NCBI GenBank assembly: GCA_021613535.1
Contig: CP075497.1
Coordinates: forward strand, 13,020,001-13,084,000
Length of the DNA: 64,000 bases
Direction of reading: 5' to 3'
Source of the DNA: Adineta vaga
Taxonomy: Eukaryota > Rotifera
The stretch's first letter is position 1; each line of letters opens with the position of its first letter. Positions 22,405 through 35,030 of this stretch are shown one piece after another. A model generated the notes under the pieces. That model made no database searches. It worked only from the letters and a program-made list of their open reading frames with translations, and was not told where the DNA came from. The position numbers and the translations under genes were made by a program.

Positions 22405-24173
22405 ATGATGGAACCAGTTACTATATTAATTTATAAAAATGGAACTAGAAAAGCCAGAAAGAGGGTCAATTGGTTCAACGCTGACACTCTTATTGAAGGA
22501 TTCTATCAACGAATATCAGATGAAATGGGATTTAAATTATTTGAACTCAAAATCAATGATCCATATGGTGGTTTTGTTGATTTCGATAAGGGTTATCTGA
22601 AGAATTTTCGTCCATATGCTACTAATCTTCAAACAGAACATGTTGGGCCACAACCGACAACCTCGACTGTACCAACAATTGAGTTAAAAATTGTCAACAT
22701 ATCTGGTAAAAACTATTTACTTAAGTTGATAATTTTTATTTTTGTATACAAATAGATCATAAACATAATTCAACTGTAGAAAGCCAACGAAAATTAAGCA
22801 AGAAATCTTCGAATATTGCTTGCCAATTGTCGCTACGTATGACAATCACAAAATTGCTCGAATTATTTTGATAATTTTTATTACTTTGTAGCGGATTCGA
22901 TCGCTGAACAACCTGAGACTGAACGCGAATGCGTATCTTCACAAACACGTTCATCTTTCATATGCGCTCCCGATTCTATCTTGCTCGATAAGGATAAACA
23001 AGTCATGGAATTCAAAAATGATCTGAACGAAATTCAACGAGATCTATACAAAAGTGAGAAACCAGTTAGCATGCAAGCTGATAAAAGTAGATTGATAGGA
23101 AAAGCTGTGAATAAATCTGTTTTGCCAAAGTTGAAAGTGAGTCCATATGGTATTTGAAAACGTAAAATTTCACAAAGTCTCTATTCAAAAGATTAAGGAA
23201 GGTACAATTCCAGAGGAGGATAAATCCACTTACAATGTGGTCAGTTCTCTTGTACTTGAAGTCTGTGAAGATGGAAAGCGTACACTTTATCATCATCCAG
23301 AAAGAGAATTATCTGCTGAAAAGAATGAAAAATTAAATGAATCCGTTCCATCAGTTGGCGACATCAGATGTACTTTTTCTAGAAATGAAGCAAAACAGGG
23401 ACACGTTACTATTCCTTTCAACAATGAGATGAACAGTGTAGAAGGATACGAGTAACATAGTTATCTCACTTATCTTCTTGTTGATTTCACACTATTTACA
23501 GGATGAAATGGAAAGTAATAGTGATTCCTCATACGAAAATCTACACAAAACGTCATCCCGATCAGCAGAAGCACTTGTTTTGTTCGTTACAAAATCAGCA
23601 TCCTAAGGGTACGAACTATCAAACAACTCGATTGGCTGTTTTACTTGAACAGGACAGAAACTTGTTATGGGACCAACTTGTTCTATCAAAAGCCATTGTT
23701 TTCAGCAGTAAAACTTTCTCCATTGAATTTTTATTATCTTTCGTAATTTTGTTTCTCAGAATCCAAGGACAAAGTTATCTATATTATCATCAAGGATAAT
23801 GATGGTAGAATCATCGAACGAATACCCAAACTAGAAGAAACACCGAAAAGCGGTAAAACTTTAGTTGTCTTCATGTATTGTTGATTATAACACTTTGTGC
23901 TATTTATCATCAATAATAGGTACAAGTACTACAAAGAGCAAAAAATTCAAATCATCAAATACGGGAACAACAACTTTGGAAATTGATCAGCAAACATTAC
24001 CAGTAACAAAAATGAATATTAATTGTAATACAACCTTGTGCATATTACCATTGACAACGACCATGGATTGTATACAACAACAGCATGGTGACAATCAATT
24101 AGCTGAATCAATAGTACTCAATGTACCATCGATTGCTCTGACTTCGTCATCAATGGATTACTCGGTTTGTTGA
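22405..24173 (+). CDS. Unrecognised seven-exon protein, divergent partner of the 19972-21203 gene
   Basis: Exons 22405-22705, 22756-22836, 22892-23136, 23192-23451, 23502-23707, 23760-23852 and 23920-24173 chain in phase to 479 residues. The N-terminal 95 residues contain DPYGGFVDFDKGYLKNF, matching the FVDFD element of the divergent neighbour. A Ser/Lys-rich linker follows, then a beta-rich region (YNVVSSLVLEVCEDGKRTLY, TRLAVLLEQDRNLLWDQLVL, DKVIYIIIKDNDGRIIERIP) and a Thr/Ser/Gln-rich tail like an activation domain. The order (interaction domain, folded core, polar tail) would suit a transcription regulator, but no DNA-binding motif is identifiable. The 3' end is uncertain: an open stretch at about 24497-24655 (PEYVFNWSDTQTSQTDHLHN) could be a further exon. 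Confidence 0.65.
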
Positions 24174-24988
24174 TTTAATCTTAATCATGTATGATACTCA
24201 GCTATTAAATTTCAAAAATGAATATTTCCTAACTGTTGAGCTATGTAACGATAAAACCTAAGTGCAATTATTGATTTTCTCCGTTGATAGTTTCACATTA
24301 TAAACATTTCCTTCTAATGCTTCTATTTGCCGTCTAGTTATACGCTACCCTCATCCACACATCCTGACAAGCTTCTAAAATTATCTTATTCCTATTAGAT
24401 GAACTATAACACCTATTTTATGCTTTTCAACAAGGAATAAACTAATAGAGTAATTAATACATGAAACATCTCTTTCATACAAGTTGTATACATAGGGAAT
24501 GGTGATAGCAGACCCAGAGTATGTTTTCAATTGGTCGGATACGCAAACTTCACAAACTGATCATCTTCACAATTGCTCACAACGAATGTTGCAAGATAAT
24601 GTATGCGAAGCTGAATATACGCCTACCATTAATATTTTACCACAGGTGCGTTGATTTATATTAAACAGGAAAATATAACTAATTGCACCGACTATAAATA
24701 CAGTTATAATATAGAATGTTGAGGCATTCTAACATTATTCGAGTAATATTAATCAAGAAAGATAAAATATGGTGATAATAAACAAAATCAAAAGCTAACA
24801 TTAACCTTTTTATTATATTTTTAAAATATGACTGATTAAAATCAGGTTCTTTTATAATTAATAAATTGAAATCCTTTTCAAAATATCGACAGTTCATATT
24901 AATTATCATCAATTTGTTCCCATATACAAATGATTTAAGTTCATAGTCAGACGGGTTAATTAGAGCTGTGAGCGACAGAACTACAGTA
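24174..24988. other. 3' flank with possible extra exon
   Basis: A stretch at about 24497-24655 follows an AG and is open in two frames, ending in TGA at 24653. In one frame it reads as a polar, Gln/Thr/Asn-rich tail consistent with the preceding gene. The phase with exon 7 could not be made to fit with a standard donor. The rest shows no coding features. Confidence 0.35.
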
Positions 24989-25046
24989 TTGAGGGTGGGT
25001 GAGGGTGAAGAAATCATAATACTCACACCCACACCCACTTGCAAGA
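24989..25046. repeat. Telomere-like hairpin repeat 9
   Basis: TTGAGGGTGGGTGAGGGTG, a short loop, then ACTCACACCCACACCCACTT and GCAAGAT. It lies in the convergent gap before the third ART-TPR gene. Confidence 0.8.
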
Positions 25047-25153
25047 TGGTTTTTCTTCAAAGATTAATTTTATGTTAAAATTAGAAATGATATCGTTAAA
25101 AAGAGAGAGGATATTGAAGAAGAATGACATGACTGTCAATTCGACCCAATAGA

Positions 25154-27410
25154 TTAGATGTTTAATTTCGTTTTAACACTGATCAAATTTTGCTGAAGTT
25201 CAACGCGATGAGAATGTGTACGTGGCAGAGAAATACGGTAAATCTGATCGGCTTTGAGATAGTTCTCAAGAGCTAGCTTTAGTTCGTTTGTACTTTCATA
25301 AACTAAGCCAAGATTATGATAACCAATACCTAAAGTACCGTGAGTAGCTGGTAGAGAAATGAGCTTCTTCGCTAAACTTTTTTCAAAATAGTTTAATGCA
25401 TCACTATACGCTTTTAATTTATAGTGAGTGAATCCAATATTTGACAAGGTATTTGCAATCTCAGGATGGTTCGGTGGAAGATGTTTCTCCTGTATTTGGA
25501 GTGCATCGTTGTACTGCATTAATGCATCACTGTATTTTTCTTGACCATCGTACGCACAGCCCATATTAAGATATGTTGATGCGACTCTGATGCTGTCACT
25601 ACCATAAATTTTCTTTTCGATCTTCAGACATTTTTCATTGTATTCTGAGGCATTTTCAAAATCATTTTTTTCCACGTAGGCAATAGCAAGGTTATGATAA
25701 TTACTCGCTATTCTTTGATCATTTTCTGGCTGATTTAAATCAACTTTAAGTGCCATTTGATGATAATGAATAGCTAAATCGTAATCACCTCTCTCATGAG
25801 CCACATTTCCAAGACCTCGGTAACAACCACTAATTTCCATCGAGTTTTTGTTTTTCAGTTGATCGACTCGGTGTTGATAACATTTCTCTGACTTTTCATA
25901 TTCTCCCATTTGACATAAGAGCACACCAAGTGAAGTTAGAGTCGGAGTGAATTTTTGCATTTCAGTCCGAAGATAAGATGAAAGTTCCTTTAGATCAGAT
26001 GCATTTTCATCAGCCAAGGAAAGCTTCACTGTAGTAGATTGTTCAAAAACAACTTCTTCGATCTTAAAAATAATTCCTAACATGAATAGGACTTCTTTTT
26101 CTACCTGAAAATAACTTTGTGAAGATATGTCGGCAAAAGGTTTTGCACCTCGTAACGATGGATCTATTGTAATTTCTAAAAGTATTGGTTCTAATTCACT
26201 GTAGATTACACTAGTCGTTGATGAGAGTAAGGCAGTTGCATAATTTTGATCAAGTGTAGTTGATAGAAAACTGTTCATTGAAATATATTTCCCAACTGAT
26301 GATTTTATACGGTCTAATTCCTCCTTTGAAATGAGCTGGAATCGGTAAACTTTCGTTATAGATGTAGAAGTGGTATTTCCTTGCAAGTATTTCAGTTCAG
26401 CATGTAAGTCAGTAACAAAGGAACGAAAAGCAATAAGAGTATCAAAATCTTTGCAGCGTAATGCTTTGTTCAACATTCGATAAAAACAGCTTTCTCTGGT
26501 GTACCAACTGAGAGCATTTCCTGTCCTACAATTTTGCTGAAATTCCTCGATAAGTTGCAACTGCTGGATATTTCCAGCTTGTGCCTTCCGACAAAGTTCT
26601 AGCAAATCGTGTCGATCAGAATTTGTATGATTCATTTGAACGATTATTTCAATGAGTAACTGAAACCACATAAATTCTGCATTCAGATTCGAAGAGGACT
26701 CTTCACCTGTCACCGAAGAAGTGGATGAATTATACACAGTTATTGGTAGAGCTGAGATATCTTCTAAATGGTCCAGTTCTCTTTGATAAGATTTGACAGT
26801 ATCCACGAGAATTTTCGTCTCTTCAGCGAGCAAATAAATCTGAACAAAATTAAAATAAACGTTTAGTAGCTCTAATCAATAGTTTTAAGAATATCTTATT
26901 TTTCTCTACCTTTCCAAACTTTTTTGACCAATCCTTAGCCGTAGTTAAGTTAGTGCCGAATACATAAATTGCAACTAACTGTGAATAATCGTGAATTTTA
27001 AGTAAAACTTCTTCGCTTAGTTGACCAGAAATAATGAGAATGACTTTCTCCATATCTCTTTTACACCGATAATCGAGCCAGATTAGAAATAGTTCAACGC
27101 TATCGAACACTCGAATATAGTCGAACACTTCTCGAAGTTTGTCTTGGATTTCTATATTATTTTGTGCTTTCTTGCTATCAACATCTAGCCATATAAGAGC
27201 AAATGATTCATAGTTTTTATCGTTGACATCTATTGCTGCAGAAATAGTTCCAGATTTGATTTGCACTGGAACGTTATCAGACGTTGACGTGGCCATTGAT
27301 GAACAAATATTAGTAACTGAAGCATGGTTTACCGTCAAACTCTTCATTATCGAAGGTTCTTTAGAGAGCAACTCCTTCTCAAAGCTTGAAGATTTGTGTT
27401 TGTTCGACAT
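25154..27410 (-). CDS. ADP-ribosyltransferase with TPR array (about 6 repeats), two exons
   Basis: Exons 27410-26910 and 26839-25154 join in phase 0 (728 residues). The ATG at 27410 is preferred over an in-frame GTG just before it. The N-terminal alpha/beta domain (ALIWLD, LFLIWLDY, VILIISGQ, AIYVFGTN) precedes an ART domain. The ART core is divergent: the first motif is VYRFQ instead of YRGQ, but the arginine is kept, as are FLSTT and EKEVLF. About six TPRs follow; one reads YHNLGLVYESTNELKLALEN. It differs from the two genes at 14-20 kb by having an intron between the N-terminal and ART parts and fewer TPRs. The likely role is intracellular ADP-ribosylation of an unknown partner. The missing glycine next to the catalytic arginine may alter activity. 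Confidence 0.85.
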
Positions 27411-27904
27411 CACTTGAACTTGAGATCAAATCGATTACGAATCGTTGGGCGTTTTACTGAAATTAAAAAATTGTTATTCTCACTATGTCAAAACATGATT
27501 AAGATCCCTGTCCCCGTGGAAAAAAACAGCTTTCAGGAGAAGTTGACCTTTTCAAATAATTATAAAATAATAATGCCCCAAGCGCCTACTCCGAAAATTC
27601 ACGATAATCACTTTCAATTCCAAGAACACCCTCAGCGTCAGAATATACTATGGATTCTCTAGAGCTCCTCAATTATAATGTTAATATTAAAAAAATATTT
27701 ACGCATTTTTCTTGAAACTAATTTTGCCGATATTCTAGGACTCTGAACAAATTTTTTTCAAAAAAGAGTTCGTTCTAAGAAAAGACGATCTTTTATTTGG
27801 CACTTAATATCATAGAAATCGTAGGCTTTAAAAAAAACTTCTCTATACTTTTCATTACTCGAAAGTTTTGGGATTGACCAAAATGAATATCTATATCGTT
27901 CTAT
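27411..27904. other. Intergenic, no gene seen
   Basis: AT-rich sequence between the third ART-TPR gene and a transposase relic. The minus-strand stretch near 27700-27780 faintly recalls a Tc1 transposase segment (SPRISAKLVSRKM), but stops interrupt it. Confidence 0.35.
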
Positions 27905-28177
27905 TCACGTTAGATTGTTCGTCGATGAACGTTGAATTTTTTCGCCACTGCTCTTAACGAAATTACAATTCGAGTGATTCACCAGTCGTTTTAGACGTAT
28001 TCGCTGACTACTCGAAATTCTTCTTGGACTACCACTTCTCGGTTTATCACCAATGATACTATAGATAGTTTCAAGTATAATATTTTCAGTCAAGAAGTGA
28101 TTTACAGAAGGAAAAAGTGGCGGAAGTATATATGTAAAAAATGAACGAACATGTTTGTACGAAGACTTTAGCGCCAT
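27905..28177 (-). pseudogene. Tc1/mariner transposase helix-turn-helix relic
   Basis: A 90-codon frame has GDKPRSGSPRRISSSQRIRL followed by KRLVN, close to the linker and second helix-turn-helix of Tc1/mariner transposases (typical form RPRSGRPRKxxxRxxRxLxRLV). No DDE/D catalytic residues are present and the frame ends early, so it is an inactive fragment. Confidence 0.55.
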
Positions 28178-29810
28178 AGGTTATGTATCTTCACGCATTT
28201 TGGATCTACTATGCCATAGATTGATTTCTGAGGGGGCCTTATAATACACATTTCGTTTTATGTTGGTTTTTTCCCTGTTCTAACACGATAACATAGGCCT
28301 CTCCTTCGATCAGAAAAAGATTAATACTAATAAACACATTCCTCTTCTTTCTATATTGCATATGAGATACCTTAATATGCCGTTCTTTATTTTTTTGTTC
28401 TGATAAAAATACCATTCCTTAGTAATATAATTCTTTTTTTCTCTCCCACTGCTTCAACTATATATGTCTCTTTTTATTTTTGTTTCTATAATAATATATG
28501 TCAAAGATACTCTTATGATAGTCTGTTCTTCGGCAGTAACAAACAGTATTTCAGCATGCACATCACGTTCTCTTTTTCGTTTCTTCTAGAGAATCAGCAG
28601 ATAAAATTGTGATTGTGATATTTTTTTAGCGATTTGGAGTGTGGAACATAGCTAACATAATTATAGTTTAACATTAGTTAAGAGGATCCATGGATATCTT
28701 CGACTTTCGTGATTAAAAATCAACAAAAATCCTAGAATATAACCGTTGCAAAATGATCTGTATAACGAAGACATAAACCATTTTGCTAATCTTAGCTCTT
28801 GCTTTGTCATCTCTAAATAAGTTCAAATACAGTAGATAATGTGTTTTTAATTTAAAACAAATGCAAAGTTATTGCTTTCCGACACGTTTTGTATATTTAT
28901 TTGAAAATGAAAAACACTAATCAGGACTATATATAAAAAAGACAAAGAAAAGCTCGGGTAACGAAAAATATAAGATGATAAGTGTTCTGATGATGCGAGT
29001 CAAAGATGCAACTAAGACTATAACATTAACCGTGTGATAGACCTTTGTTGAAAGGCTTAAAAGTTGATGAGAAAATGATCGAAAATAAAGTAAAGACATC
29101 TAACAGATTAACAAAGGGTGAGGGTGAATGAGAGTCTTCTTATAATTTATACTTCCGTCCTTACCCACAGCATCAATTTTGAATTTTGTTGTAATCAATC
29201 ATATCAATGACTCCATCAATCTCTTATTATACATGAATTTGTCTATCATGATGTGTTTTTGTATCAAATATCAAAAAATGAAACATTTGTTGCTAATCTA
29301 TTTTCGGCTATGTTCTTTATTCTTGGCGCTGTTCGACAAGGATAAAAAGCACAACTTAACAAGAATGTAAAATCAGATATTCGTTAACAAGTCGCTGAAC
29401 ATGAACAGTTGATTATTAGTCCGACATCGACAGATTTACTTTTGTATGATCAATACCTCGTTTGATCATTTCATTACTGTCAGAATGTATCAATGCCTCA
29501 CAAAATGTATGGATTTATACATGAAAACATTCAATGAATCTATTACTAAACGACGACGACAACGACAACGAACCTATCAATAATCCATATTGTTATTTGC
29601 TAAAATAACTGTATATTGACATAAGAGTAACTTTAATCTCAAAGTTTTGTTATCTCTTCAACTAATATCATACAATCTAATATAAACTTTTCAAATAAAA
29701 TATCCATTTATTTTAATTATCATTGTCGCTCTTGTTAAGAATTAGATGATGGTAATACTTTCAAATCTCACTCTTATCCACAACTTTTATTGAGTTGAAA
29801 AAATTTCCAT
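28178..29810. other. Intergenic, no gene seen apart from one hairpin repeat
   Basis: Low-complexity AT-rich DNA with pyrimidine tracts (28300-28600). The only structure noted is the telomere-like hairpin at 29115-29169. Confidence 0.5.
29115..29169. repeat. Telomere-like hairpin repeat 10, decayed
   Basis: AAGGGTGAGGGTGAATGAGA and CTTACCCACAG form imperfect arms around a TTCTTATAATTTATACTTCC loop. Confidence 0.55.
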
Positions 29811-30949
29811 TTAAAAATTATCATTTTTATACAATTCAGGTTTTCGAGCAAAAAAAAAGAATAACGACGTAAATATATCAAGTTTACGAGCACGTAAGAA
29901 ACTTGTAACTGATTTTTGACACATTCCACTTATTGATGTACTACCTTTAGGAGCTAAATGAATCTTTTCTGTGACCCAAATCATATAATGTCCTAGCCGT
30001 CGAGCAAGAGGACCTGTACGATGACGATTGATTGAAAAGAACGATTTATTCTTATCAAATGGTTGATAATCAGGAATATCACCTTCAGGTATTATTCGAT
30101 TTTCTTCAACAGTAAATCCAACGGTTTCAAGATCTACAACGAATTCAGCAGTTGATTTTAATTCTGGTAAAGCAAAGTTTGCTTCCATTGAACGTCTTAA
30201 TTCGACATGTTCAGGATTTTGATGATCATATTTATCAGTTAAACAAGCATCATAACCAACAAATGAACCACCTGGTTTAAGTACACGAAAAACTTCAGTA
30301 AAACATTTCGACTAAATAATTGTAGAGAGAAAAGAAAATATTTTTGTTTTTTGAAAGAATAAAAACAATAATACATACCTTGTCTGGTGCATGACATACA
30401 GATTCAATAGCATAAACATAATCAAAACTATTGTCTTCAAATGGTAAGTTCATGAAATCACCATGAATAAATTCACAATTGTCCGGTACACCTGAAATAA
30501 AGTTCGAATTCATACTGAAGATTTGTTTGTAAAAAAAATGAATAGAATAATTTCTTACCGATTTCTCGTGCTCGTTGAACTTGATATTGACTAATCGTTA
30601 TACCAGTAATGTGTGCTCCGGTTAACCGTGCAATACGTCTTAATGGTCCTCCAACACCACAACCAATATCAAGTACTTTATCTCCTGGTTTAAGTTGCAT
30701 TCTTAATCCTAAATAAGATTCATGTCGTTGAATTGATTCTGCAAATGTTTCACCACGAAATCGATTAGCACAATGAAAACTTCCACCCCAAGTTAATTCA
30801 TATAAATCTGTTGTTAAACTATAATAATTTGATACTAATGTTGAATATTGATCTTTTCGTGTATTAATATCTTGATGTATTTCATTGAAAGATGAAATAT
30901 CTTGTTTAATAGCATTCTTGGGACGTCGTAGTATCTTTTTTTCCGTCAT
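29811..30949 (-). CDS. Sterol 24-C-methyltransferase family protein
   Basis: Exons 30949-30559, 30491-30379 and 30311-29811 join in consistent phase for 334 residues. The SAM-binding motif LDIGCGVGG is at about 93-101. Family-specific blocks follow the order of Erg6/SMT proteins: [10 protein letters not shown] (50-59), [34 protein letters not shown] and NPEHVELR. These enzymes transfer a methyl group from S-adenosylmethionine to C24 of the sterol side chain, making ergosterol- or phytosterol-type products at the endoplasmic reticulum. Several aromatic residues of the classical YEYGWG and YEWCMTD blocks are changed here, so the substrate may differ. Most animals are thought to lack this enzyme. 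Two short introns show that it is a settled eukaryotic gene, not contamination. Confidence 0.85.
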
Positions 30950-31655
30950 AATTTTTCTTCAGTAACACAAACGAACAATTATTTTTCAATTAAAAACGTA
31001 TGAATATGTGATGTTTAGATATGATCATGAAACAACAAATAAATACAGAAAAATATGAATTGATATGCATCAATAAAATTTCTTTTCTTTCTGTTTGCTT
31101 TTTCTCCTCATACGTCATGTATATCAATAACATTGACGTGATGTATTGTTCTGTATTAGTCATAAAAATCACCGTATACTTTGTATTCATTTAGTTATTT
31201 ATAATTGCGAGAAAAAAGAAATAATATGCACTAGAAAACATGTCTTCTATATTTCAGAGCATGGATGAGAATAATCATCGTTCAATTAAAAAATGTTGTC
31301 ATCCGTGTCAATATGTATGCAGATAGAGCGTCACTTTGTGTTCGTAATAATATGTCCGTGACATTCTATCCTATAGTGTCAAAAAAGATGCGCCATGTTT
31401 CGAAATATAAACTGGTTTATTCATGAGCATAAACTCAAAGAACAATGTGGGTAAATATCATTTACAAATCTATGTAGATGGTAATTTTCACACTGATAAA
31501 CAAGTCAGATAAAAAAAAGTGTCTTTGTACTATAATAACAATATAGTATGTTACGTTGTAGATAAGAAGTTTTGTGGTTTTTTTTAAAAAGAAAAGTACA
31601 AAAGATAGTCCGTTACTTTATTTAACTGTTATTTCTATAGTGAAATATTGTAAAT
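30950..31655. other. Divergent intergenic region, no gene seen
   Basis: About 700 bases with no coding signal and no hairpin copy. It probably contains promoters for the methyltransferase and the seven-helix protein. Confidence 0.5.
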
Positions 31656-31919
31656 ATGCGCGTAAGTCGTCAATTAAAAACTTATGAATCGGTTAAATCC
31701 TTCGTTCCAAAAACGACTTGGTTGCGAACGGCAAGAGATGTGAAAGAGGCTTCTTCCAATTTACAGAATATGTTAATCTTTATTACAAAGAAATTATTTT
31801 CTTTTTCATAAAATATCTTTATTTTAGGAAAGCATCTACAAGAACATCTCAATATTACGGGACTGGAAGAAAACGTTGGCGAGATGAGTAAGTTTCAGAT
31901 TTATTAGTTTGTATCAAGT

Positions 31920-34900
31920 GTGATTCCAGATAAAAATGGAAGTCTGAGATATTCATGTAATCATCTATCTTCTTCATTTAGTTCGCCATCAACAGTCGTA
32001 CCGGGTTCAACACCAAGTCGTACTCCATTTGAATTATTTAAAAAAATCGATCAAATAGATAGGTCTGAGAAAGAAAAAGATGATATGATTTCGATGCAAA
32101 TTATGGTAATCTCACCAATTATTCTTCAATCGATCAAAGTGAAAACTATTTCTTGTCAAGCAACACTTACTTTTCAACAGTTAGTAAGACAACAACTCTA
32201 TCCAGATATTGAAGACGAGATGCAGTGCGACTATATCGTAACTATTCTTGTTGGTAACACAATTGTAACAGATTTTGATCAACAGCTTGGTAATACTGCA
32301 GCCATCGAAGATGATATAGTAGTTTACATTCTTTTCATGCCTCTCTATGAAATACAATGTACAAATATCCCTAAAATAGTTCTTAAGCCCTACTTTAACA
32401 GTTTAACACGATATGGTCGTCAAGCCATCAACTTTTTTGTACATTATCAGTGTCCAATCAACAGCAGTAGTAATAGAAATGAAAGAATAGAAACAGTATG
32501 GGAAGAAACCACTCGTTATTGGGAACAAATACCTTTTTCATATCGGTTAGAAAAAATTCCAAAAAGAATCAATAGAAAAACGAATAATAAATGTTATTTA
32601 TATCATAATGGGAATAGAATTTCACTTCAAAATAAGAAAAATAAATTACCTCAAACGATCAACGAAGAATTCAACAAGTTCGGAGGATGTGATCTACTTC
32701 TATTCGATGTTGTTCGGTAAGAACTAAGAATGTAGAGAATACATCTCAGTTACAAACTTTTTGCAATTTTTAGCGATGGTGAAATACAAGATATTCATGC
32801 GACAACTGCATGTACTCACGATAGTCGATATGATTACACAGCGTTTCTTCAATTAATTCGTCTTCGACTCGAAACGATCATCTGGGCAGCAAGTTCCGAG
32901 AAGATTTTTTCTCGATTCATAGACTTTTGCGATAAAGACAAACTCGGTGAATTAAATACTCGTGAGTCACGTACCGCTATACTTACCATTATTCGACTGT
33001 TGCGAGACGAAGACATTCAGCAAATAACGCATGATACAGTGTTCGATATCAGAACCGATTGGGATGATCATGAACCAACGAAATGTGCTCAGTACCTTCT
33101 ACCTATTCCTGAAAATGCTGTTTCCGTCGATATTCATGTCTTTCGTGCCATGCTCGTCGATGCCCTTGTTCATTACATAAAGGTATTGTATATCATTTCG
33201 TAGATAAATCTATAAAAACAATTATAAGAATTTTCATTCTCTTTAGATAACTACGCTCAAGTTCATTCGACGACATGATGAAACAAATATGACATTGCCT
33301 ATGGGAAATATTTGGCTTGAATGTGTCGAACCTTTCCTAGCAAAGATTAAAACAACTATCACTGATAAACTAGTGGAGCTGAATCGAAAAATGAAGATTC
33401 TTTCTACATCAGAACATATTGTTAAGTTTACGAAGAATTATATGATAGAAATGCTCATTCTTCCAGTCACTGTGTACAAAATGGTCTATGGATATTTAAG
33501 AAAGAAGAGGAATCAATCACAATCAATTGCAATTTCTGTACTTATTTCGTTTCTAATGACAGTATGGATATTGATTACTTTAATGAATGTTGTTCTCTAT
33601 TATCATCATTCGAAACAACTTAAGGATAATGAAGGAAATGAAGTCATGACAATTGAGGTATATTTTCCTTTAATGTTACTGATCTATACGATTCTACTTG
33701 ATTATGTGGCTCGAATGTTTCAATCAGTTGCAAATACGCGTAAAAAACTTCTTTCAGTAGGAAATTCTTATCGTGCAGCTGTATATGATCTTATACGTTA
33801 TCAAGCGCGTCCAATTATTATTAATCGTTTACCAAATGAAGACGAGAATGTAACTTTTACTGTTAATCTAGATCCAAACTTAGAACGAGAGAATATTTCA
33901 ATATCGAAATCAACTCGCTTTCGAAAACTATTTCGAATAGAAGTAGATCGTCGAAATATAATTGTCGGACTTATAATTTTTCTTCTAGCCTCTATTCATG
34001 CTTGTACACCACTTATTGCACGTGAAATTGTTAAAAAGAAAGATATTGATAAAAGGAATCCATATCCATGGTATGCACAATTCATTGTCAACTCTTATTA
34101 CATTATTGGTTTTGTACCGTTCCTATTTTTCCTGATAATGATGTTCAGAGCATTCGAATGCTTTAGAAACTTATATAACAAATGTTATCAAACATTGAGC
34201 AGTGGCTATATAGAGGAACGTCAAATTAAACAAAGCGAAACTTATATGGAATATTTAAATATTAAGAAACCATACAATCTTGAATATTTTCTTACAAAAT
34301 TAAAACGAATTTTAGATCGTAGTAAAACAACTCGTATGCATATTCATTTATTTACAGTTACTTTTGGATTTACAATTTGTATGATATTCGTACTTATCTC
34401 GGTCATTCAAGTATTCAGTGGTATTCCTTTACGTGAATTTCAACGAGATCCACAATCTATTGTTATACTAGTCGATTTGATAATCATGGCATTACCAGTC
34501 ATTGCTATTCTTGTTGTTGTTGCTAACACTAATCACATATCAATGAAAAGACTCTTTCAATTACTACGACGTACACATGTTGAGACAGTTCGCGACGAGG
34601 AATTATACATGGAAGGTGATAACGATGGTAGTGATACCTTTGGAGAAGTATTAGCCAATACTGGAAATGCTTTGAATTTTTTACAAAGTACAGCATCATA
34701 TGTTAGAGACGTTTTTGAAATATATCAAATTCGACTTTATGGTGTATTTGTCGTAGACCGATCTCTTGTGATGAAAATTATATTTCTGGCACTCTCCGTT
34801 GCTGGTTCGAAAGCATTCAAGTTACTTCAAGAAAAATTTGTCATAGAACCAAGCAGTGTGGATGAGGATATCTTTTCTTTTATCAAGAATCTTCAACATC

Positions 34901-34923
34901 CATGTCTGCATCTTAAAGAATAA
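31920..34923 (+). CDS. Large seven-helix membrane protein, gustatory-receptor-like topology
   Basis: Exons 31920-32716, 32774-33182 and 33247-34923 connect in phase (960 residues from the first in-frame codon). The 5' end is unresolved: 31920 is GTG, and open stretches at 31656-31740 and 31829-31888 may be earlier exons. A soluble N-terminal half of about 470 residues includes a Ser/Pro-rich start, a possible ubiquitin-like fold near 60-140 and a helical region. Seven hydrophobic helices follow, around IAISVLISFLMTVWIL, YFPLMLLIYTILLDY, IVGLIIFLLASIHACTPLIA, SYYIIGFVPFLFFLIMM, TVTFGFTICMIFVLISVIQ, LVDLIIMALPVIAILVVVA and SLVMKIIFLALSVAG. The long cytosolic N-terminus and the last helix preceded by YGVFVVDRS recall insect gustatory-receptor-like proteins. 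This is a topology argument only; the function is unknown. Confidence 0.65.
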
Positions 34924-35030
34924 AAAATCAGGATAGTTGACGCTATTTTTCATGTGTTCTTTTAATTATAAAATCAATTTAAAATAAAATTGTGATCTTT
35001 ATCTATAAGTTTGATCAATACTATATGTGA

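Noticed and set aside
23147-23455. An independent gene starting at 23147
   Set aside because: Its first codons fall in a 55-base intron of the seven-exon gene; the rest is exon 4 of that gene.
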